Shown: positions 41,709 through 54,700 of the stretch, piece after piece
How positions within the stretch are numbered: the stretch's first letter is position 1
Layout: the number at the start of each line of letters is the position of its first letter
From: Leptoclinus maculatus
Lineage: Eukaryota; Chordata; Actinopteri; Perciformes; Stichaeidae
NCBI GenBank assembly: GCA_032191485.1
Contig: JAVDOI010000016.1
Coordinates: 1,125,581-1,189,580, forward strand
Reading direction: 5' to 3'
Length of the DNA: 64,000 nucleotides
Notes under the pieces: generated by a model
The model's input: the letters and a program-made list of their open reading frames with translations, nothing else
What the model was told of the DNA's origin: nothing
Databases searched by the model: none
Translations under genes and position numbers: made by a program

Positions 41709-42467
41709 TAGGGCTGCACGATTATGGCCAAAATCATAATCGCGATTAATTTGATCAATATTGAGATCGCGATTATTGATCACGATTAGTGGTGTAACGG
41801 ATCACGGGTCGATCCGCGGATCAATTGAGTATTTTTTCTTCTTTTTTTTTTTTACAGTGTAATCATCATAGTGTGTAATACAGTTTTACTGCTGCTGTTC
41901 CTTTACAAGTAACAAGTCCCCGGATATCAATGCAGAGTGTCAGTGAACAGATATAAAGCAGTAGTGTGTTCACGTGAACGGAGCAGGTTAAAAGCATTTA
42001 ACGGCGAAACTCACGGCGAGCGGAGGAACTTCAGAAGCCCCCGGCGTCATTTAAGTCACAAGTTTGGGATCATTTTGTCTTCCCTGTAAAGTATAATGAC
42101 GGATAAGGGTGGTGGACAAAACCGTTACGGTATGTAGGCGTTATTTAAAAAGAAAGACATATGACAAGGAAAAGACTGTGACCGCTTTCACCACGGCGGA
42201 GTGATTCATAGTCCGGTGCTGTAGACACGCCCCCTCTGTGAGGGTCACACAGACACACACCTGGTGTGCCGCTGCAGGGTGCGTGCATGACACCTCCCAT
42301 CTCGTTCTCCCCCTGGTGGTTGGCTGACTCTTAGTTGAGGAAGCGCTTGATTTGATATGTAGCAGAGCACGCATTTTAAATGTTAATATCGCCGACGATC
42401 ACGCTCGTTTAATCGTGGCAGCCATAATCGTGATCGCGATTAAAATTCGATTAATTGTGCAGCCCTA
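41709..42467 (+). mobile_element. Non-autonomous hAT-type transposon with 8-bp target duplication
   Basis: The 759-bp element starts TAGGGCTGCACGATTATGG and ends AATTGTGCAGCCCTA, an inverted pair. It is flanked on both sides by the identical 8-mer CCCACCAC (41701-41708 and 42468-42475), the target-duplication length of hAT transposons. Subterminal ATCGCGATTA words recur at both ends. Inside, 42059-42144 encodes remnants of a BED zinc finger (VWDHF ... then VVDKTVTVCRRY in another frame after a stop), as at the N-terminus of hAT transposases. The catalytic domain is absent, so the copy needs a transposase from elsewhere. Confidence 0.92.
42059..42144 (+). pseudogene. BED zinc-finger remnant of a hAT transposase
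   Basis: The first frame gives QVWDHFVFPVKYNDG followed by a stop. The continuing similarity (VVDKTVTVCRRY) is in a shifted frame, showing a small deletion. Only the first zinc-ligand cysteine region is reached. It is a fossil coding scrap inside the transposon. Confidence 0.6.
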
Positions 42468-42475
42468 CCCACCAC

Positions 42476-43440
<965 letters not shown>

Positions 43441-43706
43441 CCAGACCAGCACTTGGACCCAGAGACCTGTGGGCGGGAAGCTGTTTTATCAGAGCTGTTC
43501 AGAGCTCCTCACATTACAGCCCCATAACCATGGTTGCACTCCCTGATCAACTTAATGGGCAGACTGGGGCTTTAGGCCCTCTGCCATTCTCCAACACTTC
43601 CACACGTGCATGATCACACATGCATGCAGGGATACACACACACGCACGCATGCAACTGAATTAAGCAACTGGGAACCAAAGATATCACGGGTGTCCAGGC
43701 AAACAG

Positions 43707-43708
<2 letters not shown>

Positions 43709-43765
<57 letters not shown>
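43709..43765. repeat. (GA)n microsatellite, about 56 bp
   Basis: A second GA run 270 bp after the first, in the same orientation. Confidence 0.97.
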
Positions 43766-43768
<3 letters not shown>

Positions 43769-43782
43769 AGCGAGTGGGTGAG

Positions 43783-43785
<3 letters not shown>

Positions 43786-43833
<48 letters not shown>
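43786..43833. repeat. (TG)24 microsatellite
   Basis: A perfect TG run 20 bp beyond the second GA run. Confidence 0.97.
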
Positions 43834-43834
<1 letters not shown>

Positions 43835-43967
43835 AGGGAGGTTTGGATGGTGAGGACGAGTCACCAGCTGCTGGGAGGTTTGGCATTGGTATGACAGAAC
43901 GAGGCTTGCCATGGGGTGTGACAGCATTGACACCGAGTCCTCATACAAACAAGTACACACAAACAAA

Positions 43968-43986
43968 CACACACACACACACACAC
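43968..43986. repeat. Short (CA)n run
   Basis: About nine CA units, preceded by CAAACAAACA-type sequence. Confidence 0.9.
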
Positions 43987-44216
43987 AAACACTCAGAGAG
44001 GCACTTGTGAACACTATTAGCAGGCAAAGATACGACTTAGAGAATAGTGAAGCTACTTTGAAAAGTGTAGTCAATGAAGCTTCTTAAAAGGAAAAACACA
44101 CTTTAAAATTGGACTCAGGGTCAAAATATTGCTACATGAGCATTCATTTTAAGCTAATGCAATAAAAAAATCCCTGTCCATGAAATAAGAAAAAAACACT
44201 ATCATTTTATTTTCTT

Positions 44217-44452
44217 AAAGCTAGTACGAGAACCTTTAACTTTGTGTTGATTTTGGAAAAAAGCGGTATTGTTCAGCACCAGAGTCCCTTTAGAAAACCT
44301 CCCAATGGGGACCGGCGGACCAGGTGAAGTTCTGCTCCAGGCCGGAGGAGCAGCCACTGATGCCTGGCACAGAGCTCTCCAGTAGAAGGTTAGGCATCAA
44401 TATTAAATGGAGACTTATGTTTCATAACCAGTTAAAAGTTCCTCACAGTCAT
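44217..44452. mobile_element. Degraded copy of the 29.7-kb TTAA element
   Basis: It shares, in the same order and orientation as the 29.7-kb copy, GTGTTGATTTTGG, CAGCACCAGAGTC, TTTAGAAAACCTC and the terminal CATAACCAGTTAAAAGTTC. The TTAA borders are no longer intact and the interior differs. Confidence 0.75.
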
Positions 44453-44689
44453 CGGAGTGGTCCAAACATCAGAGACACTCTAAAATTATTCTAGAGAGAG
44501 TGGTCATCCTCTCTCCAAAGAGGTTTTTTTTAGTATACCGCCCCTCTTCGACATGGGTTTGAATGCATGTTAGTCTCACGGTGCCTCATTTAGGATTGAT
44601 AAGGCTCATTTTCTGCCCCTCACTGTCCCGTATGCACAAAACGCCTGACTCGGCACTAAGAGTCGGACACTACATTTTCATTGATCTTG

Positions 44690-44870
44690 GATCCGACTAA
44701 TCATCCATCACGGTTATATTTGATGGCAGCCAGCAGTAAACCCCCACAGTAATTGGTCCATTCACCCTCTCCTTGGTGTTTTCTTCTCTAATGGCTTTTC
44801 AATTCACCCATTTCCACCACCAGGCAGCGGGCCTTCAAATAAATCACTTCCCTTATAATTCAGTGTTTTT
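44690..44870. promoter_or_regulatory. Candidate conserved non-coding block
   Basis: Ordered, repeat-free sequence with ACTAATCATC and TCTAATGGCTTTTCAATTC words, lying between a degraded transposon and T-runs. The call rests on appearance only; no exon is evident. Confidence 0.2.
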
Positions 44871-45054
44871 TTTTTTTCTTCCACATCAGCAATGTAGATT
44901 GGTCTGATTTATCAGTGCTTTTGCTTCAATCCTGCCTCCACTCGCTTCCTTTTTTTTTTTTTTTTTCGCTTTTTCTACGTCACTGTTTGGACCGTACAGT
45001 AAGTAGAGAAATTCAAGGTCTTCGTGGGGAACTATATGCATTTTTTCTTCCATA

Positions 45055-45080
45055 TTCTCTCTCTCTCTCTCTCTGTCTCT
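45055..45080. repeat. (CT)n run
   Basis: About ten CT units with one interruption. A T18-19 run lies upstream at about 44949-44966. Confidence 0.9.
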
Positions 45081-45193
45081 ACAGTGCAGTAAAACTCCCC
45101 CAGCCACCTTCACGCGGTTGCCATAGCAACCCACCTACCTACCCAGCCCTCACTGTTGTACGTGAACGTGTGTGCTTGACGTGCTGGATGCAA

Positions 45194-45196
<3 letters not shown>

Positions 45197-45238
<42 letters not shown>

Positions 45239-45242
45239 TGTG
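45197..45242. repeat. (TG)n microsatellite, about 46 bp
   Basis: A TG run with a single GG interruption near the right end. Confidence 0.96.
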
Positions 45243-48200
45243 TTTAGAGACGTGACATATTGGAAAAAAATGTCTGGTGGTTGCTTGTCTTACCACCTTG
45301 GGGCCTTTCCCTTATCAGAGCCTGTCTGAGACGTCCTACGTCCTTGAGACTGTGGGAGTCCACTAAGTTTCCTTTGATCTTGGTCTACAGTAAAAGAGAC
45401 CAACATGTGAGAGCTGCGCCACGACAGTAAAGAAAGCGTCTCTGTTCCGTAGCCGAGTTAGCCAGATTTAATTATTGATTTTTGAGTTCAAATGATTCTT
45501 TAGCTGTTTTGTCAATGCAACAAATTTCGCTTTCATGCAAATTAAGCATTTAGTGGACGTGAATAGAAATGTCAAGCAAGCATTTTCTGCAAAATATTTT
45601 GGATAATTTTACTCTGACAAATATTCCCCAAAATGTGTTTTTTGTCTAATATTGAATACTTTGAATCACTTTAAAAAAAGGTTTCTTCTCACTGTGTAAG
45701 TGGCTTTTGACATGAAAGAGCAAATATTTGTCAAGCTCTTGTGTATATTTTGCTACTACAGTAAAAAGCATTTTTTATGTATTTCTGCATATTCTTTCTT
45801 CCACTTTCCACTTTTTCTTATCCTGCACAGGTGAGGCGCTCAAGGCTCCTGAGGCTCACCTCTGTTATGTGAGTACATTTCACACACTAGTGCCAGTAAA
45901 TGTGTTTCTAACTGTCAGTATATCATTTACCCAGTGATTGTCTTTCACTACTTATTACTGCCGTCAAGCTATTTACTGGCATCACTCACGTCACCGAACA
46001 ACAGATATGTAATGTCATATTTGTATTGCATGCGATGCCAATTGATATAATGGAGTGGAATTGGAAGGTTTCAAGTGTAGTAATGACACAAAAACAGTCA
46101 TGAATAATTCAAACACGTACACTATTTACATTCAAAGATATTCACCTCGGCGCTGAGAGGCTGTCACACATCTTCTCTGATGTGCGGCTGTGCACTGGCA
46201 TTTAATACAGATGTAGCCTAAAGCGTGATCAGAGAACCATGTCTATAATATAGAAAGGCAACATCCTAAAAGTGAAATCCACGAGAGAAGATAGATTGTG
46301 TTAAGACTACGTTCAATTTGAATGCAACTGCTTCTGCAACAGAAGTTGTTATTTAGAAGACACATCCCGTAATTGCTTTTTATCAGCTGCTGATGCTTGA
46401 ACATGCAATGTGAACTCTTCCCTGCAAGCAACATCTGGTAAATGAAAGTAGCAAATATTATCTATTATTAATCTGTAAATAATTTCAAAGCTGTTGTTCA
46501 TTTAATTCCCTGTTGATTCACTAATCGATGAACCGACTAATTAATAAACCAACAATTAATACAATTTAGTAAATGAGTTGGAGCTAGAATTGTGAATATT
46601 TTGTTTCTCACGAAAGAATGTCTTTGAAGGGTTACGAATACATTAGGACTGAGAAACAGTGGGCATATGGCACTACATTACATTAACCAATCAAATGTTC
46701 TGAGGGCTCACAGCTTGTTTTCCCACAAGCACGATATTCCTTAAATCCCAGCTTCATTGATGAACTGTGCTGATCCCTGACGCGAGATGCTTTTGGGCAC
46801 CGTGGCTCAGAGAGGAGACATACTATATTATTTATATGGACAAATGTTCAAGGAGGTATTATGCTAAAATTGTGCTCTTAAGGCCTGAAAATCAAAGAAT
46901 GGGTTTAAGGATGAAAAGAGCCATTTATGAAGCAAATGGCCTCCTGGTTTCAGCTCTTATTGGAGGTCGACCAACAGTGATTTGAACAAATCCCTGGATC
47001 TCTCACACAGGTAGATCGTGGTCCTTGTGTTGCTCTATTAGCTTGTAAGGAATCTACTACATTAATGTATCCAAACTGTTACCCAAAGGGAGGCACGATA
47101 GAAAGGTAAGAGCCGCCAAAAATATGTAGCGCATCTAATTCAAGCGAAATTCTATTAGAATACTGAAACTTTAACCGCCTACGCTTTGCAGCCATCTTTT
47201 CAATGGTGTGTCTGTTTAAGGTCGTTTGTTGATGTTCTGCTCTTGATGTCTGTCCTGAATTAATGGTGCTGTTTTGCTTTGTTGTTTGGCTGTTACTTTA
47301 TGCTGTGGGATGAAGAAAGAAACTATGTATTTTAATATTTCAACAGGTTTTTGTATACGTTTTGGTTGTGGTTATTGTTGTTTTCTGCAAACTTATCACA
47401 GGCATAAATCCCACAACCATATGGTATATTGGGTCAAACCCACGTCACCGACACAGAGGAGCATGTTTGCCCGTGGCTTCGTCCCCTTATCCTGTCACAC
47501 AGATGAGAAACATTTAAGGACTTTTGCTGCCTGGGCCTCGGGAGGCCAAAACGCCGGCAGCCAATGGGACGATCAAGGAGGCGTCACATTGACCCCGCAA
47601 AAAAAAGATAACATGTTGCAGAGAGACGCACATCATGGCGATCCTTTCGCTGTGTGCAAGTGTCCACGTGTGTGCATGTTTGTAAATCCTCTCAGTAGAA
47701 GGGGATTATACTCTAGGACCAGGGGGGGTTATGCACAAGAGTCAGGTGGTTCTTTGCATGTAAATAGCAGAGAGACAGGCTATTCACATGCACTCTTTAG
47801 TATGTGTGTGGGTTAGTGGGTTTTTTATAACCCCCTAAGAAAACATGCAGGCTTGCATCCCCGTGGGATTTGGCGCATTAATACCTGAGTCTTGTGTTTA
47901 CTTCCAGGCTTCTGTCGCATAATGTGATTCATCTGTACTGTACACACGAGTTTTTCTTCCTCAGTTAGTGTGTCAATCCTGTATTATGTAACTATCTCGA
48001 ATGTGCCAGCCCCAATTAACCAGGTCACGTTCCTTGTGCATCTGCTGTATCCTACTTGGCAAACGAAAGGGCTCCGGTTTCTCCTGCTCAGAGCTCAAAT
48101 ACGATGAATTTCTCTGAACCTAAACGGCAATATGCAATAAGCCGTATGATAATAATGCATGCATAGTGTACTTTCATAGTTTCTTTGTAATTTCTACTAA

Positions 48201-48434
48201 ATGGTGTGACCTACAAAGCTGGCCAAGTCTTTGACATTTTCATTCTTAATTTTCCTAAGGAGAATAAATTCTGTTTTTTCAAACACATTAATCTACAGCA
48301 TTGGCTTTTCCTATTTAATGCTGGTCACAACTGTAGAAAGGCTGTAACAATAATAGCATTCCAGCTGTTTAATGAACACAGCAGGTTCACCATCATGACA
48401 AAACATGTTTGTCAATGGCTTCCAACTACGACCC
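45243..48434. other. Unassigned intronic sequence with one longer open frame
   Basis: The plus strand is open for 180 codons at 47274-47816. The translation has no signal peptide, domain or low-complexity bias that I recognise, and a frame of this length is not unlikely by chance in a window this size. No splice context supports it. The remainder is unremarkable. Confidence 0.5.
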
Positions 48435-48515
48435 GGGGGGGCGGTGCAGGGGGTGCAGGGCGGTGCAGGGCGGTGCAGGGCGGTGCAGGGGGGGCGGTGC
48501 AGGGGGGGCGGTGTA
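48435..48515 (+). repeat. G-rich minisatellite (seven units) with G-quadruplex potential
   Basis: Seven units of 9 to 14 bp follow the pattern G(3-7) + CGGTGCA, the second lacking CGG and the last ending GTGTA. The plus strand carries more than four G-runs of three or more with short loops, satisfying the usual quadruplex rule. In nrg3 pre-mRNA the tract would be C-rich. Confidence 0.92.
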
Positions 48516-48589
48516 GGTTACAGAAGGTTAAGATTTCCTGTAAATGGACTTCCTGTATAGAGAGTTTTCACCTGCTCATCAGGAATGAT

Positions 48590-48732
48590 AAACATTCACA
48601 CGCACACTTACAGAAAGCAATTTGGGGTTCAGTATCTTGCTCAAGGACACTGCCATATGTAGACTTTAGGGGCCGGCGATCGGACCACCGACCTACTGGT
48701 TAGTGAACGGCCACTCTACCCCCTGAGCCACA
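48590..48732 (-). mobile_element. tRNA-derived SINE fragment
   Basis: Read on the minus strand, the element begins with a tRNA-like head: TGGCTCAGGGGGTAGAG (box A-like) near 48714-48730 and GGTCCGATCGCC (box B-like) at 48675-48686. It continues into GTGTCCTTGAGCAAGATACT and AACCCCAAATTG (48618-48652), a block common to a widespread fish SINE family. It fades out near 48590 without a clear tail. It is not a functional tRNA gene. Confidence 0.82.
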
Positions 48733-51700
48733 GTTCAGGGAACTAAATGGTAGGTGAAGGTGAAGAAAAATAATCACCTTGACGGTAAAAAGAAACCCGT
48801 GCTGACTTGGGAGAAAACACGGTGAGAACATTCTTTGACGTCAAAGTTACATGATGTGTCCAGGTGTTGAGGTGTTATTATTTACATAACCGCTGGTGAG
48901 GACAGCCTCACTAAGTGTGATGAGCCTGCAGCTCAGCGTCACGGTCGGCAACAGCCAGCAGCCAGCCCTGTTTTGCTAAATTCAGCACCACGGACAGCTA
49001 CGTGCAGTTCAAAGCTTGATCTGTCGCTTCACAGATTCAAATCACAGGAGCTGTCTGAGGTCCTGATTATAACACCATGTGACACCAACGATCCCACACT
49101 GGTTTCTGGTGGACTCCAGTACAGTACCATCGTAGCTACACTGTTGCACACTGATTTGCACCAGACTGATCTAATGTATGAATCACATTGGATATTGGCA
49201 TGGCAGATTGACATGGGGCAGTTGACTTTATGATGATTGCATAATGAATACAAGCCTTAATGCATTTGCATTGCATACCAATGGGCATCTCATCATTGTG
49301 CAAAATAATACAGACCGTATTGACTCACCGAGTCACTGATGCCAGGACCTCCAATCTCCGTTAATCTAACATATCAGGAGTCAGCAGGATAACCTCAGTC
49401 ATATCATGTGTGATATCTAGCGCTGGTCTGCTCTGGCGGTGTGCATATATTTATGAGGAAGAGACAAAAGTATAATCTGTCAATATGTGTGTGAAGCACA
49501 CATATGTGATGTTCCCTTTTTTTTAGAAGATACGCGGCACATTTACATACTGCGCACACTGTATACACACCAACGATTACTGTGAATAACGAGATTGGGT
49601 AATTGTTTGATTAAAGTGTTTACATGGTTTCCCACTAACCTGATTTCCCAAATTTTACATGATGTGTGTGATAATCTGGTTAGTGTGCAGAAAGATGGGA
49701 GGTAGCCTGCAGGCATCTGATTAGCATACAACATAAGAGAGGGGGAATGGAGGGACTTTGGTTTTATTGCGTTGATGTATCTTCCTCCATTATTCAATTT
49801 CATTCTCTTCCACTATGCTGCTGTTAATGTACAGAACACTTATGTACACAATCGAAATACTAAAAGGAATCGGTAATTGTAAAGACATTGTAATTCATAA
49901 AACTGACAAGTGATCTTAATCAGGTTATGCTGACTGTAATTTAAAATCTAATCCTATATATTCCCAGGGTGTTATTGAAGTATTAGTCTTCATGTAAACA
50001 CACTAACTGTCGTCAACATGGCGATCACAATCATCCACCTATTTGGAGTTTGAAGAAGTCTGCACCACAGATAGTAACAAAGTTAAAGTTGAGCAGCAAG
50101 ACAAGAGCAACACATTTGGATAATATTAAATAGATTATGTTAGGGTCAACAATCTAAATGACTAATTATAATACGTGTGTGTGTGTGTGAATTTACTCTG
50201 ACATTAAGTTCTACAGCTGCTGAGAAAGGAAGCTTTCAGCAGGTCCTGGATTGGAATGATAATAAGGACTGTAGACGCGTTAAGATAGACAAAGAGCGAT
50301 GTTACGAGAAAGTGACCTTTGTGCCAGTGAAGTTGCAGACGCTCTTCTCAGACTACATGGCGCCATTTTGTGTGTGTGTGTCACCTTTTGTGACGAAGAC
50401 CTCATTGTGAACCAATCCTGTGCCAGCCCATTGCATGTTGTTTACTCAGTATGAATATCAGAAGCTCAGAGTCAGAACTCCGAGCGGCCTTGATGCACAT
50501 TCAGTCTGAGAATCAACTCTGTCTCCTTCTTGCAAGAATAAATGACCTGTGATTCATGATTTTCCATCGGTCTCGAGTGAATTTTTCCAACAGATTATTA
50601 TCTAAAATCATAGATAGTTTAGCTGTGAAGAAGAACACGATGCTTTGAGAACAGTACACCACAGAGCAAGAGATAGTGGAAACTATGAGATGAATGCCAA
50701 GCGTAGGAAGAAATTCTAGAAATGTGATTTTATTCTTTACTTCACATTAATGTATGCAATATGTCACTTTTTGTCTCATACATAGAAAGAATTGAAGATG
50801 TTTTTATTTCTATTAATCAATGCAAGGTGGTTTGTCGTATGTCAATAAAAAATGCTTTTAAAGGCTAAATATGTGTGTTCACCACTACGAATGCTTATGA
50901 TTTATTCATTCTTGCACATTTTTTACATGCAATGTATTTGGAAGAAAAACAGTGTCGCAGCCAACTACAACGTCTCAGTCCCGGAACATGTCGACCTGCA
51001 GTTTTCTGGTAAATGCTTTTCTCATGAAAGATGTGCATTTCTGCATCTATTGTCTTGTCTTGGGAACCTTTCATAGAAACATTGTTTTGCACATTAGAGG
51101 ATACTCACACAGTGAACATGATATCCAAATTATATTCGCTTGACGGCCACACGTGAGTGAACCTACAAAACATAGCATGACATTCAAACAAAACTATATG
51201 CAGGAACATGTTGTCAACATGACGAGGTGGTGACAGATCATACAGCAGAGCACTCATGCTGTAGGTAAAAGGTGCTTGATGATTAAATGCACCACTTAAA
51301 CAAAAAGCACACTTACATAGCTTCGTACAGTATGCAATATCAATGAGTTGACTCTGGCCGCCAGCCTTTTCTGACACAAGAGAGAAGAATTAGCATATAG
51401 AGTCCATGAATCATTAATAAGAAGATTAATTGATGTTTCCATTCATTAATGAGGCAGGGACGACGAACAAGGCATGACACGTCAGAGTGCCATGGCATGA
51501 AAGTGGATTAGTCTTGTCTAAGAAGCCAGGACGCCATTATTCTGTGTACTAAGTCCCATTTAATACTGAGGGAAACACACAGGCTTAACAGTGTGCGTAT
51601 GTGTGTTTGACTTTGTGGATTTGTGTGAGCGTGGCTCGGCATGTGTGGGCTTGGGGCTCTTTGGGTGGGCATGAAGAAGGTTTCTGTCTGTGGTGAAACA

Positions 51701-54700
51701 GATTTTTTCAGCAATTTCAAACCCTCTGACCAGCAGAGGGCTCCATGGTAGACACAAAATAGAAATATTGTGCCCTGGTGTCAAGGGATGCATCATATTA
51801 CAAAACGAACGAGTGTACGATGTAAGATAACTCATGACAGTATATATATATAATGGATATATCACTTATTTATTATTGGTTTAAGAACAATCAATAATGC
51901 ATTCTCCTTCAGTGACACCATGGGGTTCTTTGGTCGGTCCTCCTTCCTGGATTCCTCCTACTTAATTCCTTAAATTCTTTAATACTGACGCAACGATGCA
52001 ACCAGAGATTCATGCTTCTGAACTGTAAAATAATTTGGAAATACTCTTTAATGCGGGGCCTCAAGTCGGTAAAGTGTGCACACGGAAATGTATGCTTTAG
52101 TAGTCCACTGTCATAGTATGTCAATGTGGCCATTTAAGAGAGAAAAAGGTTTTCAACTGGACACGGTTTAATTGCTTTACCTGCTAATATGTTTCCTATC
52201 TGAAGACGAGCATGAGTCCGTTCTGAGAAGACACCGTCCGAGTTTATTCTCTCAAAGGCGTGTCCATGACCCATCTAGCGTGTCAACTCTTTTTCAACAA
52301 GCTAGCGTGAAAAGGTTTTTTGCGCAATTGAGGAAGTTTTGTCAAATGTTGCTGTTTCTCTAAAGCTTTTCTAATGCTGTACTTCAACTTTTGCAAGAAA
52401 ATAGATGAACATGCTAATGTACAATTGGGAAGATTTCTTTCCGGATTAACCATTTGTTTTGTTGTTTTGACCAAGATCACTAAAAGCATTAATGTGCATC
52501 TGTATAGTTCATTTTGCTTAAAAGCATATCCAAGATCTACACAGCTGAGTGTTTGCATGAAAGGATTTGGTCCACATAAAAGTCACTTGAGCAGCTCGTT
52601 GCAAATAGAAAAGCACTTCAGTCCGCACTTCACCGGCAAATACGACAACAGGTCAGGTCTAATTTATTGTATTTTTCTCTTTCCATACAGCTTTTCTAAT
52701 GGAATACTTCAAAACGTGCATAAAAAGACAAACAGACGTGTGAATGGAAACAAGGCTACCTTCTGAAGGAGAAACACAGTGAGCTGTCAAATTCACATCC
52801 ATTGTTGACCCAGAACAGTCCTTTATCCATTTGTCTCTGCACATTTATGAAGCGGAGTCACATAACTTTGGCATAAGCACAAATGTTTCCTTGTTTTAGT
52901 TATCTGAAAACATGGGACTTTGTTTTCAAATAAAGTGCATGTCTTTGCATGTAGTCTCATTTTTCCGTCGACTTTGTAATGCATCACACTGCCTTCTAAT
53001 TTGCTTGACATTAAACACACCTTTACACCTGTCTCAAACCATCTGTCCTCTCCGTCTAAGATATTTGCATTTCTTCCCATGTTTTTTTTTGCCCTGTGAA
53101 TGTCACCACATTTCCGTGAGACAGCCGATGCTCTCTTAGTAGTCCAGGCTGACTCATAACAGGTCAAACCCGTAAATCACCGACATTACAGGTGAACGGA
53201 CTTCTTGGTCCCTTTTCTTTTTGTCAGGAGAAGCTGCAGAAGGCAATGGCAGCGGGTTTTGTTCAGGATAATTGTCATGCATTGCTGGTCACCTCCAGCA
53301 GACCCAGGTGCTTTCTGTATAGTCTTACAGTCTTCCAATGTTTCTCGGTTCCAGGGAGAGGATGGAAGATGTGACCGCTGAGGTCATGCTTGTCACGTTT
53401 CCCTGGCTGACTTCTGTCTCTAACCTCTATCTGCCTCGACTCAGTCTTTCTCTTCCTCGCCATCTTTTTGTTTTTCCCCTCAACCGTGCTTCTCTCCTTT
53501 CAGACATGCCTGTCTGCATAATTCAAGACAGGAAGCAACCTCTGATCAGACAAAAAGAAGATTTCTTGTTTTGAAGAGGTAATTAATATTTAAAGCAGAG
53601 GAAAGGGACATTTCTTAAGCCGTGTGTTTTTATTTTTGCCAAAGTGAGTTGTATTATGACGGAAATGAGAGCAGCAGTTCTATATTAAATAAATGCATTG
53701 TTAGCATTCTCTCTCTTCTCATGAATATCATTGTGTTCCCTCAGTGCTCAAAATTCAAAACACTGCGCTGAGGCTTTGAAGACTGATATACTGCACAGAG
53801 TGACCACAGACCAAACTCTAACAAAGTCAAAACCCATGTCCATAAGTCCATAACATCATTGAAGAATTTACCCCAATATTTAGGCATTTTGTTCAACTCA
53901 GACGAGGGCTAGACAATGAATTAATATATTTGACCGAATCACAAATGCAGAATAATTGACACCATCATGTCATTCTCTGTGATTTAAAGTGGCATACCCA
54001 ATCGAAATGTCAACATGTTCCTTCTTAGCTGAAAATAAAGATCAGTGGTTTAGACAGGCAAAGTGCTACCGTGCCAGTTTTATTACATAATTCATACATC
54101 AGAATACTGCGGATGCTGAAGAAGGTCTGGGACAAGTGAAACCATGTGGGCAAAGCATTTGCAGCAATTCTTCCAGTGTGCTACATGCTACTTCTTCTAC
54201 ATGCAACTATTCTGCATCGCTGCGACACATCGAATGATGAAGTTCAATTCAATGGGAAAAAAGGGGATCTGGCGTTCGTGCGGAATGTGTTCGGGGGGGT
54301 CGAACTCTTATTAGTTGGCGGTTCAGATGGCATGCATTGATTTTGTATAGAGGAATGATCTGATGTGGAAAATGGCCGTCAATATTTCGCAGATACTTAT
54401 GAATGTTTTATCCGGTGCATTGAAGAAAATACGTTCCCCCGAACTGTATGGTAATTGGTATTGTATCGTTCATGTCAAACAGCAGCATTTGAACATGATT
54501 CATAAAGAAACATGGCAGTCACAGGGGAACCACAGCATTACCTAACCTCCCTCTGACATTGAAACTGACTTGAAACTATCCAGAGAAAGGGGCTCCTTTG
54601 ATTTGCATACTGGATTATCAAGGTGTCAACACTTTGATACAAGGTGATACATGCTCTTGAATCTTTTTCTACAACCAAAATACAATGTGCATAACAATGG

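Noticed and set aside
48660..48732. tRNA gene
   Set aside because: Box A- and box B-like words are present, but the sequence runs directly into a SINE body and is diverged; it is a SINE head.
52283..52844. Repeated peptide LKYSIRKA in two minus-strand frames
   Set aside because: It reflects two short shared DNA words (AGCTTTTCTAATG and TACTTCAA). The flanks do not align well enough to support a gene or a clear duplication.
53227..53310. Plus-strand exon-like stretch after TTTTTGTCAG
   Set aside because: It is antisense to nrg3, the frame is short, no product is recognised, and such acceptor-like sites are frequent.
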